This document shows positions 24,671 through 33,824 of a stretch of DNA of 64,000 bases, in pieces. A program made the translations under genes and the position numbers. Position 1 is the first letter of the stretch; every line of letters starts with the position of its first letter. Source of the stretch: UBA7446 sp024639165 (GTDB lineage Bacteria; Bacteroidota; Bacteroidia; Flavobacteriales; Flavobacteriaceae); assembly GCA_024639165.1 (NCBI GenBank), contig JAHEIX010000004.1:43708-107707 (forward strand), read 5' to 3'. Under the pieces are notes generated by a model. It was given only the letters and a program-made list of their open reading frames with translations. It was not told the origin of the DNA and ran no database searches.

Positions 24671-27055
24671 ATGATAAAATGGATTAACACACGCTTTTGG
24701 GAAAGCGTGGCGCGACTTATCCTCCGCAATCGTATTGTGTTTTTGTTGGCCATTTTGAGCACAACATTTTTGCTCTCCACCCAGTGGAGCAACATTCGCT
24801 TTAGTTTTACTGAAGCCAACCTACTCCCCGACAATCATCCGTTTAACACCTTTTATCAGGAATTCCTCGATCGCTTTGGCGAAGAGGGCAATATGATTGT
24901 GCTTGCGGTGCAAGACGACGCTTTTTTTGAGCCTGAGAAATTGGCGGCATGGGCTGCACTAGGTGATAGCTTGGCAGCATCCTCCAGTATAGAAAATGTG
25001 GTTGATGTTAGCAGGCTTACCCAACTCAAGCGTAACGATAGAAAAAAAGTTTTTGAAGTTGCACCATTGCCTTATCAAAAATCCAAAACCCAAGCCGAGG
25101 CAAATGCCCTAAAAGAATGGCTCTATGAACAACAGCCCTTATACGATGGGCTGCTTTTTAATAAAGAAACAAATGTTATTCAAACCGCAGTGTACCTTAA
25201 AACCGAAGTGGTTAACAGTGGGGTACGACAGCGGTTTGTAGACAACTTGCTTGCAGATAACGTTGCCGCATTTGAAAAACAAACGGGGCTTGATGTTCGG
25301 GTTTCGGGTATGCCCTATATACGCACGCTAAACGCCAAAATGATATTGGACGAAATTGGCTTATTTGTGCTTATGGCTACTCTAGTCACAACTCTTATTT
25401 TCTTCTTTTTTTTCAGGTCTTACCGAGCTACGTTTATCTCCATGTCAATTGTGGTGATTGGCGTTATGTGGGCTTTTGGGATTATCGGGTTGTTGGGCTT
25501 TGAGATTACCGTGCTTACGGCGCTTATCCCGCCCATCATCATTGTCATTGGTGTACCCAATTGTATTTTCCTAATCAATAAATATCAAAACGAAATTAAG
25601 AAACATGGAAATCAGGCGCGTTCGCTTCAACGTGTTATCTCCAAAATTGGCAATGCCACCCTGATGACCAATATGACTACGGCATGTGGGTTTGCAACCT
25701 TTACGCTTACCAACAGTAGTTTGTTGCGAGAGTTTGGTATCGTGGCTTCCATAAATATCATGATGATATTCTTGCTGTCCCTATTGATGATTCCCATCAT
25801 ATACAGCTATATGGCTATTCCAAATAAAAAACACTTGGAACACCTTAACAGAGTCTGGATGTCTGGTTTTGTAAGCTGGATGGAGCGTATTGTGAAACAT
25901 CGTCGGGTTTCCGTTTATTTTATTTCAGTCCTTGCTTTAATGCTGAGTATTGTAGGCATCTACGAGATTCGATTGTCAGGAACTATCATTGACGACATGC
26001 CCAAAAAAGCGGATTTCTATCAAGACATTCGATTCTTTGAAACCCATTTTAAAGGGGTGATGCCCATCGAAATCATGATAGACACCAAGCGAGCAAATGG
26101 GGCAACACGTCTAAGTACGCTTAATCGAATGAATCGTCTTGAAAGTGATTTGCTAGAAATACCCGAGCTCTCAAATCCCGTTTCAGCTGTTTCCGTTGCA
26201 AAATATTTAAAGCAATCGTACTACAACGGCAACCCAAAGTACTTTCAGCTGCCAACAAGGCAACAAGACAATTTTATTAGAGCACACGCAAAAAACTTAA
26301 AAGGAGATGTGAATTTCCTAAAAAGTTTGGTAGACCCAACGGGGCAATTTGCACGAATGACCGTTATGCTCCAAGATGTTACTACAGCGCGCATGGAGGC
26401 CATTGAATTGGAAGTCAAAAAAAGCATAGACAAGCATTTTGCTGTGGATCAATTTAATGTTTCCGTCACTGGAAAAGCCTTGGGTTATCTCAAAGGAACA
26501 CGCTTTTTGGTACGCAACTTGGTTGTTTCGTTAGGACTGGCTATTTTATTAATTGCGCTGTTTATGGCGTATATGTTCCGTTCCTTTCGCATGATTCTAA
26601 TTTCGCTGCTGCCCAATGTTATTCCGCTGATTCTTACGGCTGGTATGATGGGCTTTTTGGGCATTGCCATTAAGCCTTCAACCATTTTAGTTTTTAGCGT
26701 AGCCTTTGGCATATCGGTTGATGACACCATCCACTTTTTGGTGAAGTACCGCCAAGAGCTCAAAGCAACACGGTGGAATATTAAAAAATCGGTTTACAGC
26801 GCCTTACGAGAAACAGGCGTAAGTATGTTCTACACCTCTATTGTATTGTTCTTTGGGTTTTCTGTATTTATGATTTCAAGCTATGGAGGTACTGTTGCAT
26901 TGGGTGGCTTGGTTTCGGCCACGCTGTTGTTTGCCATGTTGGCCAACCTTATCCTATTGCCGGCATTGTTACTTTCACTCGAAAAGCAGATTGCGAACGA
27001 GAACATACTAAAAGAACCAAAATTTCAAATTTTGCCCGAGAAAGAAGCAGAATAA
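24671..27055 (+). CDS. MMPL/RND-family transporter
   Basis: A 794-residue RND-superfamily membrane protein of the MMPL/HpnN-like type. It has two repeats, each a helix, a large periplasmic domain and a five- to six-helix block. The first block starts near residue 225 (LFVLMATLVTTLIFFFFF) and the second near 610. The second repeat carries AFGISVDDTIHFLVKYRQE, where paired Asp residues are the usual proton-relay site of RND carriers; the first has VIGVPNCIFLINKYQ at that place, without the acids. Lipid or hydrophobic substrate export from the inner membrane is the family role; the substrate is unknown. 24 bases after frr. Confidence 0.88.
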   Translation: MIKWINTRFWESVARLILRNRIVFLLAILSTTFLLSTQWSNIRFSFTEANLLPDNHPFNTFYQEFLDRFGEEGNMIVLAVQDDAFFEPEKLAAWAALGDSLAASSSIENVVDVSRLTQLKRNDRKKVFEVAPLPYQKSKTQAEANALKEWLYEQQPLYDGLLFNKETNVIQTAVYLKTEVVNSGVRQRFVDNLLADNVAAFEKQTGLDVRVSGMPYIRTLNAKMILDEIGLFVLMATLVTTLIFFFFFRSYRATFISMSIVVIGVMWAFGIIGLLGFEITVLTALIPPIIIVIGVPNCIFLINKYQNEIKKHGNQARSLQRVISKIGNATLMTNMTTACGFATFTLTNSSLLREFGIVASINIMMIFLLSLLMIPIIYSYMAIPNKKHLEHLNRVWMSGFVSWMERIVKHRRVSVYFISVLALMLSIVGIYEIRLSGTIIDDMPKKADFYQDIRFFETHFKGVMPIEIMIDTKRANGATRLSTLNRMNRLESDLLEIPELSNPVSAVSVAKYLKQSYYNGNPKYFQLPTRQQDNFIRAHAKNLKGDVNFLKSLVDPTGQFARMTVMLQDVTTARMEAIELEVKKSIDKHFAVDQFNVSVTGKALGYLKGTRFLVRNLVVSLGLAILLIALFMAYMFRSFRMILISLLPNVIPLILTAGMMGFLGIAIKPSTILVFSVAFGISVDDTIHFLVKYRQELKATRWNIKKSVYSALRETGVSMFYTSIVLFFGFSVFMISSYGGTVALGGLVSATLLFAMLANLILLPALLLSLEKQIANENILKEPKFQILPEKEAE

Positions 27056-27061
27056 TTGCCC

Positions 27062-27069
27062 TATATTTG
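27062..27069 (+). promoter_or_regulatory. -7 promoter box (TATATTTG) of asnS
   Basis: TATATTTG begins 6 bases after the MMPL gene stop and ends 20 bases before the asnS ATG at 27090. Confidence 0.6.
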
Positions 27070-27089
27070 TGGCTGTTTTAAAATGCTAT

Positions 27090-28490
27090 ATGGATATTCG
27101 CCAGCTTTTTTTAGGAGATCATCTCAATCAAGAAATATGTGTTCGAGGTTGGGTTCGCACCTTTCGCGCCAACCGGTTTATTGCACTTAATGATGGGTCT
27201 TGTCTGGCCAATATGCAATGTGTTGTGGATTTTGAGCACATGTCAACAGAAGTGTTGGCTGAGATAAACACAGGTGCAGCAGTTGAAGTTACGGGCATCT
27301 TGGTTGAAAGTCAGGGTAAGGGTCAAAAATTTGAGATCCAGGCCAGTAACGTAAGCATCCTAGGCGCGTCCAATCCAGATGAATATCCCATACAGCCCAA
27401 AAAACATTCACTTGAGTTTTTAAGAGAAAAAGCACATTTAAGAGTTCGCACCAACACTTTTGCTGCAGTCATGCGTGTGCGTGCGGCCCTGTCGTTTGCT
27501 GTACATCAATATTTTACGCAAAATGGCTTCTACCAAGTGCATACCCCCATCATTACGGGGAGCGATGCCGAAGGCGCAGGGGAAATGTTTCGGGTAACGA
27601 CCAAGGATCCAGGAGAAGCTGATGACAAGCCTGACTTTTTTGGTAAAGAAACCAATCTTACTGTTTCAGGTCAGCTCGAAGCAGAAACTTACGCTATGGG
27701 GCTAGGAAAAGTATACACCTTTGGTCCTACTTTCCGCGCAGAAAACTCAAATACTTCACGTCATTTGGCAGAATTTTGGATGATTGAACCTGAAGTGGCT
27801 TTTAACAATTTGGATGATAATATGGATTTGGCCGAGGATTTTATTAAGTCCGTTTTGGCGTATGTGTTTGAAAACTGCAAAGATGACCTGGGCTTTTTAG
27901 ACCAAAGATTTGCACAAGAAGAAGCCAAAAAACCACAAATAGAGCGCAGCCCAATGGGGCTTTTAGAAAGACTTCAGTTTGTCACCCAAAACGAATTTAA
28001 AAGAGTGTCTTATACTGAAGCCATAGATATTTTAAGAAATTCCAAACCCAACAAAAAGAAGAAATTCAAATATGCTGTAGACGGTTGGGGCATAGACTTA
28101 CAAAGTGAGCACGAACGTTATTTGGTAGAGAAACACTTTACCAGTCCAGTGATCCTCTTTGACTATCCAGCAGACATAAAAGCTTTTTATATGCGCATGA
28201 ACGAAGACGGTAAAACGGTTCGTGCTATGGATGTGCTTTTTCCTGGCGTTGGTGAAATGGTAGGTGGCTCGCAGCGTGAAGAACGTTTAGATAAGCTTGT
28301 TGAGCGCATGAAAGCCATGGACATCGATGAAAAAGAACTTTGGTGGTATTTGGACTTGCGCCGTTTTGGAACTGCCGTACACGCTGGTTTTGGGCTTGGA
28401 TTTGAACGCTTGGTGCTCTACGCAACGGGAATGTCTAACATCAGAGATGTGATTCCCTACCCAAGAACTCCCTTAAATGCCGAGTTTTAG
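27090..28490 (+). CDS. asnS: Asparagine--tRNA ligase
   Basis: A 466-residue class IIb synthetase. The N-terminal OB-fold anticodon-binding domain (VRGWVRTFRANRFIALNDGS near residue 20) is followed by a catalytic domain with motif 2 (FGPTFRAENSNTSRHLAEFW near 215) and motif 3 (GFGLGFERLVLYATG near 435). The SRHLAEFWMIEPE sequence and length fit AsnRS rather than AspRS. I start at ATG 27090 (MDIRQLFLG); a GTG at 27069 overlaps the promoter box. It charges tRNA-Asn with Asn. Confidence 0.97.
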   Translation: MDIRQLFLGDHLNQEICVRGWVRTFRANRFIALNDGSCLANMQCVVDFEHMSTEVLAEINTGAAVEVTGILVESQGKGQKFEIQASNVSILGASNPDEYPIQPKKHSLEFLREKAHLRVRTNTFAAVMRVRAALSFAVHQYFTQNGFYQVHTPIITGSDAEGAGEMFRVTTKDPGEADDKPDFFGKETNLTVSGQLEAETYAMGLGKVYTFGPTFRAENSNTSRHLAEFWMIEPEVAFNNLDDNMDLAEDFIKSVLAYVFENCKDDLGFLDQRFAQEEAKKPQIERSPMGLLERLQFVTQNEFKRVSYTEAIDILRNSKPNKKKKFKYAVDGWGIDLQSEHERYLVEKHFTSPVILFDYPADIKAFYMRMNEDGKTVRAMDVLFPGVGEMVGGSQREERLDKLVERMKAMDIDEKELWWYLDLRRFGTAVHAGFGLGFERLVLYATGMSNIRDVIPYPRTPLNAEF

Positions 28491-28538
28491 ATAGCAATGC
28501 CTGGGTTTTTTGTACATTTAAATACCCGAACATAACTC

Positions 28539-29987
28539 ATGCTAAAACAACACCTTCAATTTAAGCTTTCGCAAAAGCTATCGCCACAACAAATTCAACT
28601 TATGAAGTTGATACAACTGCCCATTCAATCTTTTGAGCAGCAGATACTTCGCGAAATTGAAGAAAACCCTGCATTGGCTTCTGGAAAAGAAAAAGAAGAT
28701 AACCAAGATGAGTTTAGCAATGCCGAAGAAGATCGTGGCGATGTAATTGAGGCCGATGACATTGATATTGATGCCTATTTGAGCGATGATGAAATCCCAG
28801 AATATCGTCTTCGTAGCCAAAACTACAGTGCAGATGACGAAGACAAACATGTGCCCTATGCCGCAGGCATCAGTTTTCACCAACAGCTTATGGCGCAGCT
28901 TGATACCTTTACTTTTAATGAAGAAGAGTACCGCATTGCGGCTTTTTTAGTGGGGAGTATTGACAACAGTGGCTATATCAGGCGTGAACTAATCGATATT
29001 GTTGATGACTTGGCTTTTACCGAAAATATCTATACCAATGAAGAAGAAGTCCGAAAAATATTGAATGACGTACAGCAGCTAGACCCCCCTGGTGTGGGCG
29101 CACTTGATTTGCAAGATTGTTTATTGATTCAATTAAACCGAAAAGCACATAGCACAGCGGTTGACCATGCCATCGTGCTAATCAAAGATCTTTTTGATGC
29201 ATTTAGTAAAAAACACTTTAGTAAAATAAAGCAACGTTTAAACATTGACGATGACGAGCTTAAGGCGGCCATGGTGGAAGTAGAAAAGCTAAACCCCAAA
29301 CCTGGGGCAGCCTACGGAAGCAATACCAAAATAAATGCACATATAGTTCCTGATTTTACCATTCAGCTTATCGATGGTCAACTAAACTTGATGCTAAATG
29401 GCCGAAATGCTCCTGAGCTTCACGTTTCTTCTGAATACCGCAATATGCTGTCTGGTTATAAAGAAGCCACGCAAAAAAACAAAGAGCAACAAAAAGCCGT
29501 ACAGTTTATCAAGCAGAAACTAGATGCAGCGCGTTGGTTTATTGACGCAATAAAACAGCGCCAAAACACACTTCACCAAACCATGAAAACCATCATGGAT
29601 TTCCAAGAGGCATACTTCCTCACAGGAGATGAACAAAAACTCAAACCCATGATACTGAAGGATATTGCAGACCGCATTGGCATGGATATTTCTACCGTAT
29701 CGCGAGTTGCTAACAGCAAATATGTCGACACGCCTTATGGCACAAAACTGGTCAAGTGGTTTTTCTCTGAGGGCATCACCAATTCTGATGGAGAAGACAT
29801 TTCGACTATTGAAGTAAAAAAAGTATTGAAAGACGTCATTGCTGCTGAAGAAAAATCAAGCCCCCTGACAGATGAACAGTTGATGAAAATCATGAATGAT
29901 AAAGGCTATCCAATAGCGAGACGAACCGTTGCTAAATACCGTGAAATGATCGGTGCTCCTGTAGCACGGCTTCGAAAAGAGTTGTAA
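28539..29987 (+). CDS. rpoN: RNA polymerase sigma-54 factor
   Basis: A 482-residue RpoN. Region I (LKQHLQFKLSQKLSPQQIQL) is the Gln/Leu-rich activator-responsive segment. An acidic linker (about 45-95, many D/E) follows, then the core-binding domain near 110-300, a helix-turn-helix (LKDIADRIGMDISTVSRVAN near residue 375), and the RpoN box ARRTVAKYRE near 465, which reads the -24 element. It needs enhancer-binding ATPases for open-complex formation; none is encoded here. 48 bases after asnS, with a near-match -7 box (TACATTTA). Confidence 0.97.
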   Translation: MLKQHLQFKLSQKLSPQQIQLMKLIQLPIQSFEQQILREIEENPALASGKEKEDNQDEFSNAEEDRGDVIEADDIDIDAYLSDDEIPEYRLRSQNYSADDEDKHVPYAAGISFHQQLMAQLDTFTFNEEEYRIAAFLVGSIDNSGYIRRELIDIVDDLAFTENIYTNEEEVRKILNDVQQLDPPGVGALDLQDCLLIQLNRKAHSTAVDHAIVLIKDLFDAFSKKHFSKIKQRLNIDDDELKAAMVEVEKLNPKPGAAYGSNTKINAHIVPDFTIQLIDGQLNLMLNGRNAPELHVSSEYRNMLSGYKEATQKNKEQQKAVQFIKQKLDAARWFIDAIKQRQNTLHQTMKTIMDFQEAYFLTGDEQKLKPMILKDIADRIGMDISTVSRVANSKYVDTPYGTKLVKWFFSEGITNSDGEDISTIEVKKVLKDVIAAEEKSSPLTDEQLMKIMNDKGYPIARRTVAKYREMIGAPVARLRKEL

Positions 29988-30001
29988 AATATTTTTACGT
30001 A

Positions 30002-31720
30002 CTAATTGATCTCCGTATAGAAAATCTCCAACTGTAATTTCAAATCTGAAAGATCCGGATTTGAAGGGTTGGGGCCAACAAAAACACCCGCCTTTGGAGT
30101 AGCTATGGTTGCCGATGGTATTTTGGCCACATCGGAGTTGTTGACCTTGGACATTAAAACTTGGGTTTGGTTGGGTAGCACATCGGTTAATGCAACTCTC
30201 AAGGGTGCATTTATAGAGTCGTTGGTAATAATATTTCTGAGATAGTTGGTTATCCTAACTTTATAATACTGCTTATCTCCTTCTTCCTCTTCAATCAAAA
30301 AACCTCCGTACACAATTTTTGCTAAGGTAGGAGTTGCCACAGCATCCTGAGCAAAATCGATAATAGGCGCAAGGGTGTTGGCGTTGTAAACATACAAACG
30401 GTTTGGAAGCGTATGGCCATAAGCCCCAACGGCTTGTTTATCCACGTGAAATGTCAAGTTAGCTTCGTTTAACAACCATGGTCTGCCTTTGAGATCTTCT
30501 AAAACATCATTGTCTTCAAACAAGTGAATATCCGCAGTCGTTCCCAACCCACCGCTTAGTGCAATTTGCGCAGGTGCATTAGCGCTCATAATATCATTTA
30601 GTTTAGCATCAGCAGTAGTCGTTTTTGTGAGTGTATTAAAACGTATGCTGCCCAGTGTGTTTATTAAAAACTCATCTGTTAGGTCTTCGGTTTCAACTGG
30701 ATCAGTATCGGCCACTTTCGATTTGTAGGTATATTCAATACGAATAACCATGCTGTTGGTGTCCAACAACATCAACAGTGGGCTGCTAAAGTTGCTTGTT
30801 TCAATTGAAATAGAGCGGAAATAATCGCGCCAATTTTCTGCGTTCGCAAGCGGTGAATCCCCTTCTTTATCTAAGATAAGTTGTTGGAAAATTTGCTTGT
30901 TGAGCGGAACACGAATACGTGGAGATAAATTATCGGAGCTATCCTTTACAATTTCATTAAAGTCAAGCGTAATATTTTCACTTGCCAATGGCTGATCTTT
31001 ATGCGAACTTGGTAAAAAATCAGAGGAATATATTTGTCCTTGTTCAAAGTTCTGGTTTGGGTCCAGTTGACGAAGGAAATAATTGAGCTTATTTACTTCA
31101 ATATCAAATGACGCATTACGATCTCCAAATAAGGAGTCTATTTCATACAGCTTTTTGTCTGGATTTGGGTTGATTGTTTCGGTGTCTTCTCCGTCTAAAG
31201 TACCATCGCCATCCGTGTCGGGGTTGGTCGGGTCTGTTCCGTTGGTTTGCTCATCAATATCACTTACACCATCTCCATCGGAATCACTATTTGGGTCAGC
31301 ATCATCAACATCATACAGATCAATCAAGCCATCGCCATCTGCATCACTCTGATTGGTGAAAAAAGGGATTTCTAGCCAAACATTATTTACCGTTTCAAGC
31401 TCATTAAAACTACTATCTATTTCTTTTTGAGCAGAATACGTTCCGAAACTTGGGGTGTATTGACTTAAATTTAATTGGCTAACAATAGTTGCGGCTGTAC
31501 TTCCAAATAAAGCATCTTCTCGTTCTCCTAGCTGCATGATGCTGCTATTGTTGGTTTGAACAACATCTACCAAAGCGTGCTTTACACCAACAGGGTAATA
31601 AACTCTTTTTCCAACAAATGGGTTTGTAGGCAGGACTTCTGCGCCTATGTCATTAAATTTTTTGTCACAGGAGGCGATAACTAGCACAATAGTGAAGAGT
31701 AGGGTAATATTTTTTATCAT
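30002..31720 (-). CDS. DUF4270 lipoprotein with inserted calcium-binding TSP3-type repeats
   Basis: A 572-residue lipoprotein: signal NITLLFTIVLVIASC with lipobox Cys near residue 18, then the DUF4270 start (FNDIGAEVLPTNPFVGKR). An acidic insertion at about residues 120-175 has three thrombospondin-3-like motifs (DADGDG, DSDGDG, DTDGDG, each followed by a similar spacer), typical of calcium binding in surface proteins. DUF4270 continues to the C-terminus. DUF4270 proteins are Bacteroidota surface or periplasmic proteins of unknown role. It lies 7 bases downstream of the short glycogen-synthase-like gene and is very likely co-transcribed with it. Confidence 0.88.
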   Translation of the reverse strand: MIKNITLLFTIVLVIASCDKKFNDIGAEVLPTNPFVGKRVYYPVGVKHALVDVVQTNNSSIMQLGEREDALFGSTAATIVSQLNLSQYTPSFGTYSAQKEIDSSFNELETVNNVWLEIPFFTNQSDADGDGLIDLYDVDDADPNSDSDGDGVSDIDEQTNGTDPTNPDTDGDGTLDGEDTETINPNPDKKLYEIDSLFGDRNASFDIEVNKLNYFLRQLDPNQNFEQGQIYSSDFLPSSHKDQPLASENITLDFNEIVKDSSDNLSPRIRVPLNKQIFQQLILDKEGDSPLANAENWRDYFRSISIETSNFSSPLLMLLDTNSMVIRIEYTYKSKVADTDPVETEDLTDEFLINTLGSIRFNTLTKTTTADAKLNDIMSANAPAQIALSGGLGTTADIHLFEDNDVLEDLKGRPWLLNEANLTFHVDKQAVGAYGHTLPNRLYVYNANTLAPIIDFAQDAVATPTLAKIVYGGFLIEEEEGDKQYYKVRITNYLRNIITNDSINAPLRVALTDVLPNQTQVLMSKVNNSDVAKIPSATIATPKAGVFVGPNPSNPDLSDLKLQLEIFYTEIN

Positions 31721-31727
31721 GGTATGA

Positions 31728-32531
31728 TTAAAAATCAGTCTGGTAAAAGGTTTCGTGGGCAGTTAAAGGGTCGGATTCTTTGCTTAAATCTAGCACAGGT
31801 TTTGTGCTGTTCTGTACCGCTTTTGCAACCGCATCACTTACTGATTCACTAGCAAGAATGATGCCATCAGAGTGTTGGGCGGCATTAGTATACATATTGT
31901 CTAGGGTTCCTTTTTTTAAGATTTCCATGTGTTCGGCATCAATGCCGTCAAAAGCTATCTTAGAAAATACATCACCGCTGAGATCGCTGCTAAAGGGTGC
32001 CTCATAAAAAGAAGTCACGATTTTGGTGTTGGCCAGCAACGGCTCGTCTTTGTAATAGTATTTGCAATATAAAGGTACAAGGGCAGCTATCCAGCCTTGC
32101 ACATGAATAATATCTGGAGACCAGTTTAATTTTTTTACAGTTTCTATTACCCCTTTTGCAAAGAAAATAGCGCGTTCATCGTTATCAGCATACAAACTGC
32201 CATCATCATCTGAATGCAAACCACGCCCTTTGAAATAATCGTCGTTGTCGATAAAATAAACCTGCATGCGTTCTTTTGGAATTGAAGCAACTTTAATGAT
32301 CAGCGGCATGTCTATGTCGTTGATAACCAAGTTCATTCCAGAAAGGCGAATAACTTCGTGTAGCTGATGACGTCTCTCGTTAATGAGTCCGTATTTGGGA
32401 ATAAAAATACGTGTATGACCGCCACGATCATTTACCATTTTAGGAATTTCAAAACCTAGATTCGATAATTCGCTATGCGGTAAGTAGGGAACGACTTCAG
32501 ATGATATGTATAATATCTTTTTGTCTTTCAT
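31728..32531 (-). CDS. Glycogen/starch synthase-like protein, N-terminal GT5 domain only
   Basis: A 267-residue protein matching only the N-terminal Rossmann domain of GT5 glycogen synthases: KKILYISSEVVPY at the start, MVNDRGGHTRIFIPKYG near residue 32, VYFIDNDDYFKGRG near 91, and SPDIIHVQGWIAALVPLYCK near 140. Full GlgA enzymes are about 480 residues and need the C-terminal GT-B domain for ADP-glucose binding; that half is absent and no remnant follows. The usual KxGGL loop is replaced by SELSNLGFEI. Catalysis is therefore doubtful. My recollection is that this short form, next to DUF4270 and panC, is conserved in Bacteroidota, which argues against a recent truncation. Confidence 0.85.
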   Translation of the reverse strand: MKDKKILYISSEVVPYLPHSELSNLGFEIPKMVNDRGGHTRIFIPKYGLINERRHQLHEVIRLSGMNLVINDIDMPLIIKVASIPKERMQVYFIDNDDYFKGRGLHSDDDGSLYADNDERAIFFAKGVIETVKKLNWSPDIIHVQGWIAALVPLYCKYYYKDEPLLANTKIVTSFYEAPFSSDLSGDVFSKIAFDGIDAEHMEILKKGTLDNMYTNAAQHSDGIILASESVSDAVAKAVQNSTKPVLDLSKESDPLTAHETFYQTDF

Positions 32532-32562
32532 GTGGGCAATAGACGTTTTTCGTGTTAAGTCA

Positions 32563-32570
32563 CAAAATTA
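32563..32570 (-). promoter_or_regulatory. -7 promoter box (TAATTTTG) of the GT5-DUF4270 pair
   Basis: TAATTTTG on the minus strand, 31 bases upstream of the ATG at 32531, in the divergent gap with panC. Confidence 0.5.
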
Positions 32571-32618
32571 CTAAAATTTAACCGACTTTTGTGTCAATTC
32601 ATTAGGATACCTAAGTAT

Positions 32619-33455
32619 ATGCCGCTATACCGTAAGTTAGAAGCGTTAAAATTAGCGAGAAGTAGCTACAAAGGCGATGCGCTTGGCGTGGTCCCCACCA
32701 TGGGTGCTTTACATCAAGGTCACCTGTCGCTAATCGCAAAAGCAAGGCGCGAAAGCGAAGTGGTTTGGGTAACTATTTTTGTAAACCCTACACAATTTGA
32801 AAATAAGGATGACCTAGATAAATATCCTGAAAGTCTTGCTGCTGACGTAGCTGCCATACATGAAATAGGTGCAGACATCCATGTTTTTGCACCCACTGCT
32901 ACCGATATGTATCCAGAAGGTTTGGCAGCCAAAGGACAAACGCTTGACGGACTAGATAACTTGATGGAAGGCGCCGATCGGCCTGGACATTTTGACGGTG
33001 TCATCACCATAGTTGCCAAACTTTTTGAAATTCTGCAGCCCCATCAGGCTTATTTTGGAGAAAAGGACTTTCAGCAACTGCAAATCATAAAAAAATGGGC
33101 CAAAGACCAACACATCCCAACACGCATCATCCCCTGTCCCATTGTGCGTGAAGCCAGTGGGTTAGCCATGAGTTCTAGAAATGCCCAACTGTCTCCAAAA
33201 GATAGAAAAGAAGCCGGATTTATTTATGAAGCCATGCTCCAGTGCAAAAATAAATCGTTGGACAAACCTGCTGTTTACACCATCATCAAGGAGGCGTTTT
33301 CGGCACATCCAAATTTTGATTTGTGCTATGTACTTTGTGCTGAAGAAGACAGCCTAAAAGAAGTTCATGATTTGGTTTCTGCAAACAAGCCAAGGCTGTT
33401 TATCGCTGCATCTGTAGCTGGGGTAAGACTTATTGATAATATCGCATTAAAATAA
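32619..33455 (+). CDS. panC: Pantoate--beta-alanine ligase (pantothenate synthetase)
   Basis: A 278-residue PanC joining pantoate and beta-alanine with ATP. Nucleotide motifs are VVPTMGALHQGHLSLI near residue 24 (HxGH) and MSSRNAQLSP (KMSKS-like) near 180. FVNPTQFENKDDLDKYP and AYFGEKDFQQLQII are also family-typical. I start at ATG 32619 because it leaves about 24 residues before VPTMG, as in other PanC; a TTG at 32589 would lengthen it. panD follows 13 bases later, so the enzyme that makes beta-alanine and the one that uses it are adjacent. Confidence 0.96.
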   Translation: MPLYRKLEALKLARSSYKGDALGVVPTMGALHQGHLSLIAKARRESEVVWVTIFVNPTQFENKDDLDKYPESLAADVAAIHEIGADIHVFAPTATDMYPEGLAAKGQTLDGLDNLMEGADRPGHFDGVITIVAKLFEILQPHQAYFGEKDFQQLQIIKKWAKDQHIPTRIIPCPIVREASGLAMSSRNAQLSPKDRKEAGFIYEAMLQCKNKSLDKPAVYTIIKEAFSAHPNFDLCYVLCAEEDSLKEVHDLVSANKPRLFIAASVAGVRLIDNIALK

Positions 33456-33456
33456 G

Positions 33457-33464
33457 TACATTTG
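33457..33464 (+). promoter_or_regulatory. -7 promoter box (TACATTTG) directly before panD
   Basis: TACATTTG starts 1 base after the panC stop and ends 4 bases (CCCC) before the panD ATG. A TTG at 33433-33435 is 21 bases upstream. A start site 4-7 bases downstream would make panD mRNA leaderless. Confidence 0.55.
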
Positions 33465-33468
33465 CCCC

Positions 33469-33819
33469 ATGACAATTGAGGTTTTAAAATCTAAAATTCA
33501 CCGTGTAACGGTTACGGGTGCCGAACTGGATTACATCGGCAGCATTACCATTGACCGTACTTTAATGGATGCCGCCAATATTGTGGCAGGCGAAAAGGTG
33601 CAAGTCGTCAACGTGAATAACGGTGAGCGGTTAGAAACCTATGTCATTGAAGGGGCTAAAAACGCCGGTGAAATCACGCTTAATGGTCCTGCTGCCCGCA
33701 AGGTTCAAAAAGGCGATATCATCATTATCATCAGCTATGCCAGCATGAGTGTTGATGCCGCTAAAGCCTTTCGTCCTACGCTTATATTTCCTGATACAGC
33801 GACCAATTCCCTCGTTTAG
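33469..33819 (+). CDS. panD: Aspartate 1-decarboxylase proenzyme
   Basis: A 116-residue PanD that makes beta-alanine from aspartate. It starts EVLKSKIHRVTVTGAELDYI and has the self-cleavage site GS within YIGSITID (residues 23-30); cleavage there gives the pyruvoyl cofactor on the alpha chain. Tyr and Asn of the active site appear in GPAARKVQKGDIIIIISYA. Length is standard. It can be made from its own predicted leaderless transcript or by read-through from panC. Confidence 0.97.
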   Translation: MTIEVLKSKIHRVTVTGAELDYIGSITIDRTLMDAANIVAGEKVQVVNVNNGERLETYVIEGAKNAGEITLNGPAARKVQKGDIIIIISYASMSVDAAKAFRPTLIFPDTATNSLV

Positions 33820-33824
33820 CTGTT

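Noticed and set aside
29984..29998. GTAAAA-TAT-TTTTAC inverted repeat at the rpoN stop
   Set aside because: A 6-base-pair stem made almost only of A-T pairs is too weak for an intrinsic terminator; it also includes the rpoN stop codon.
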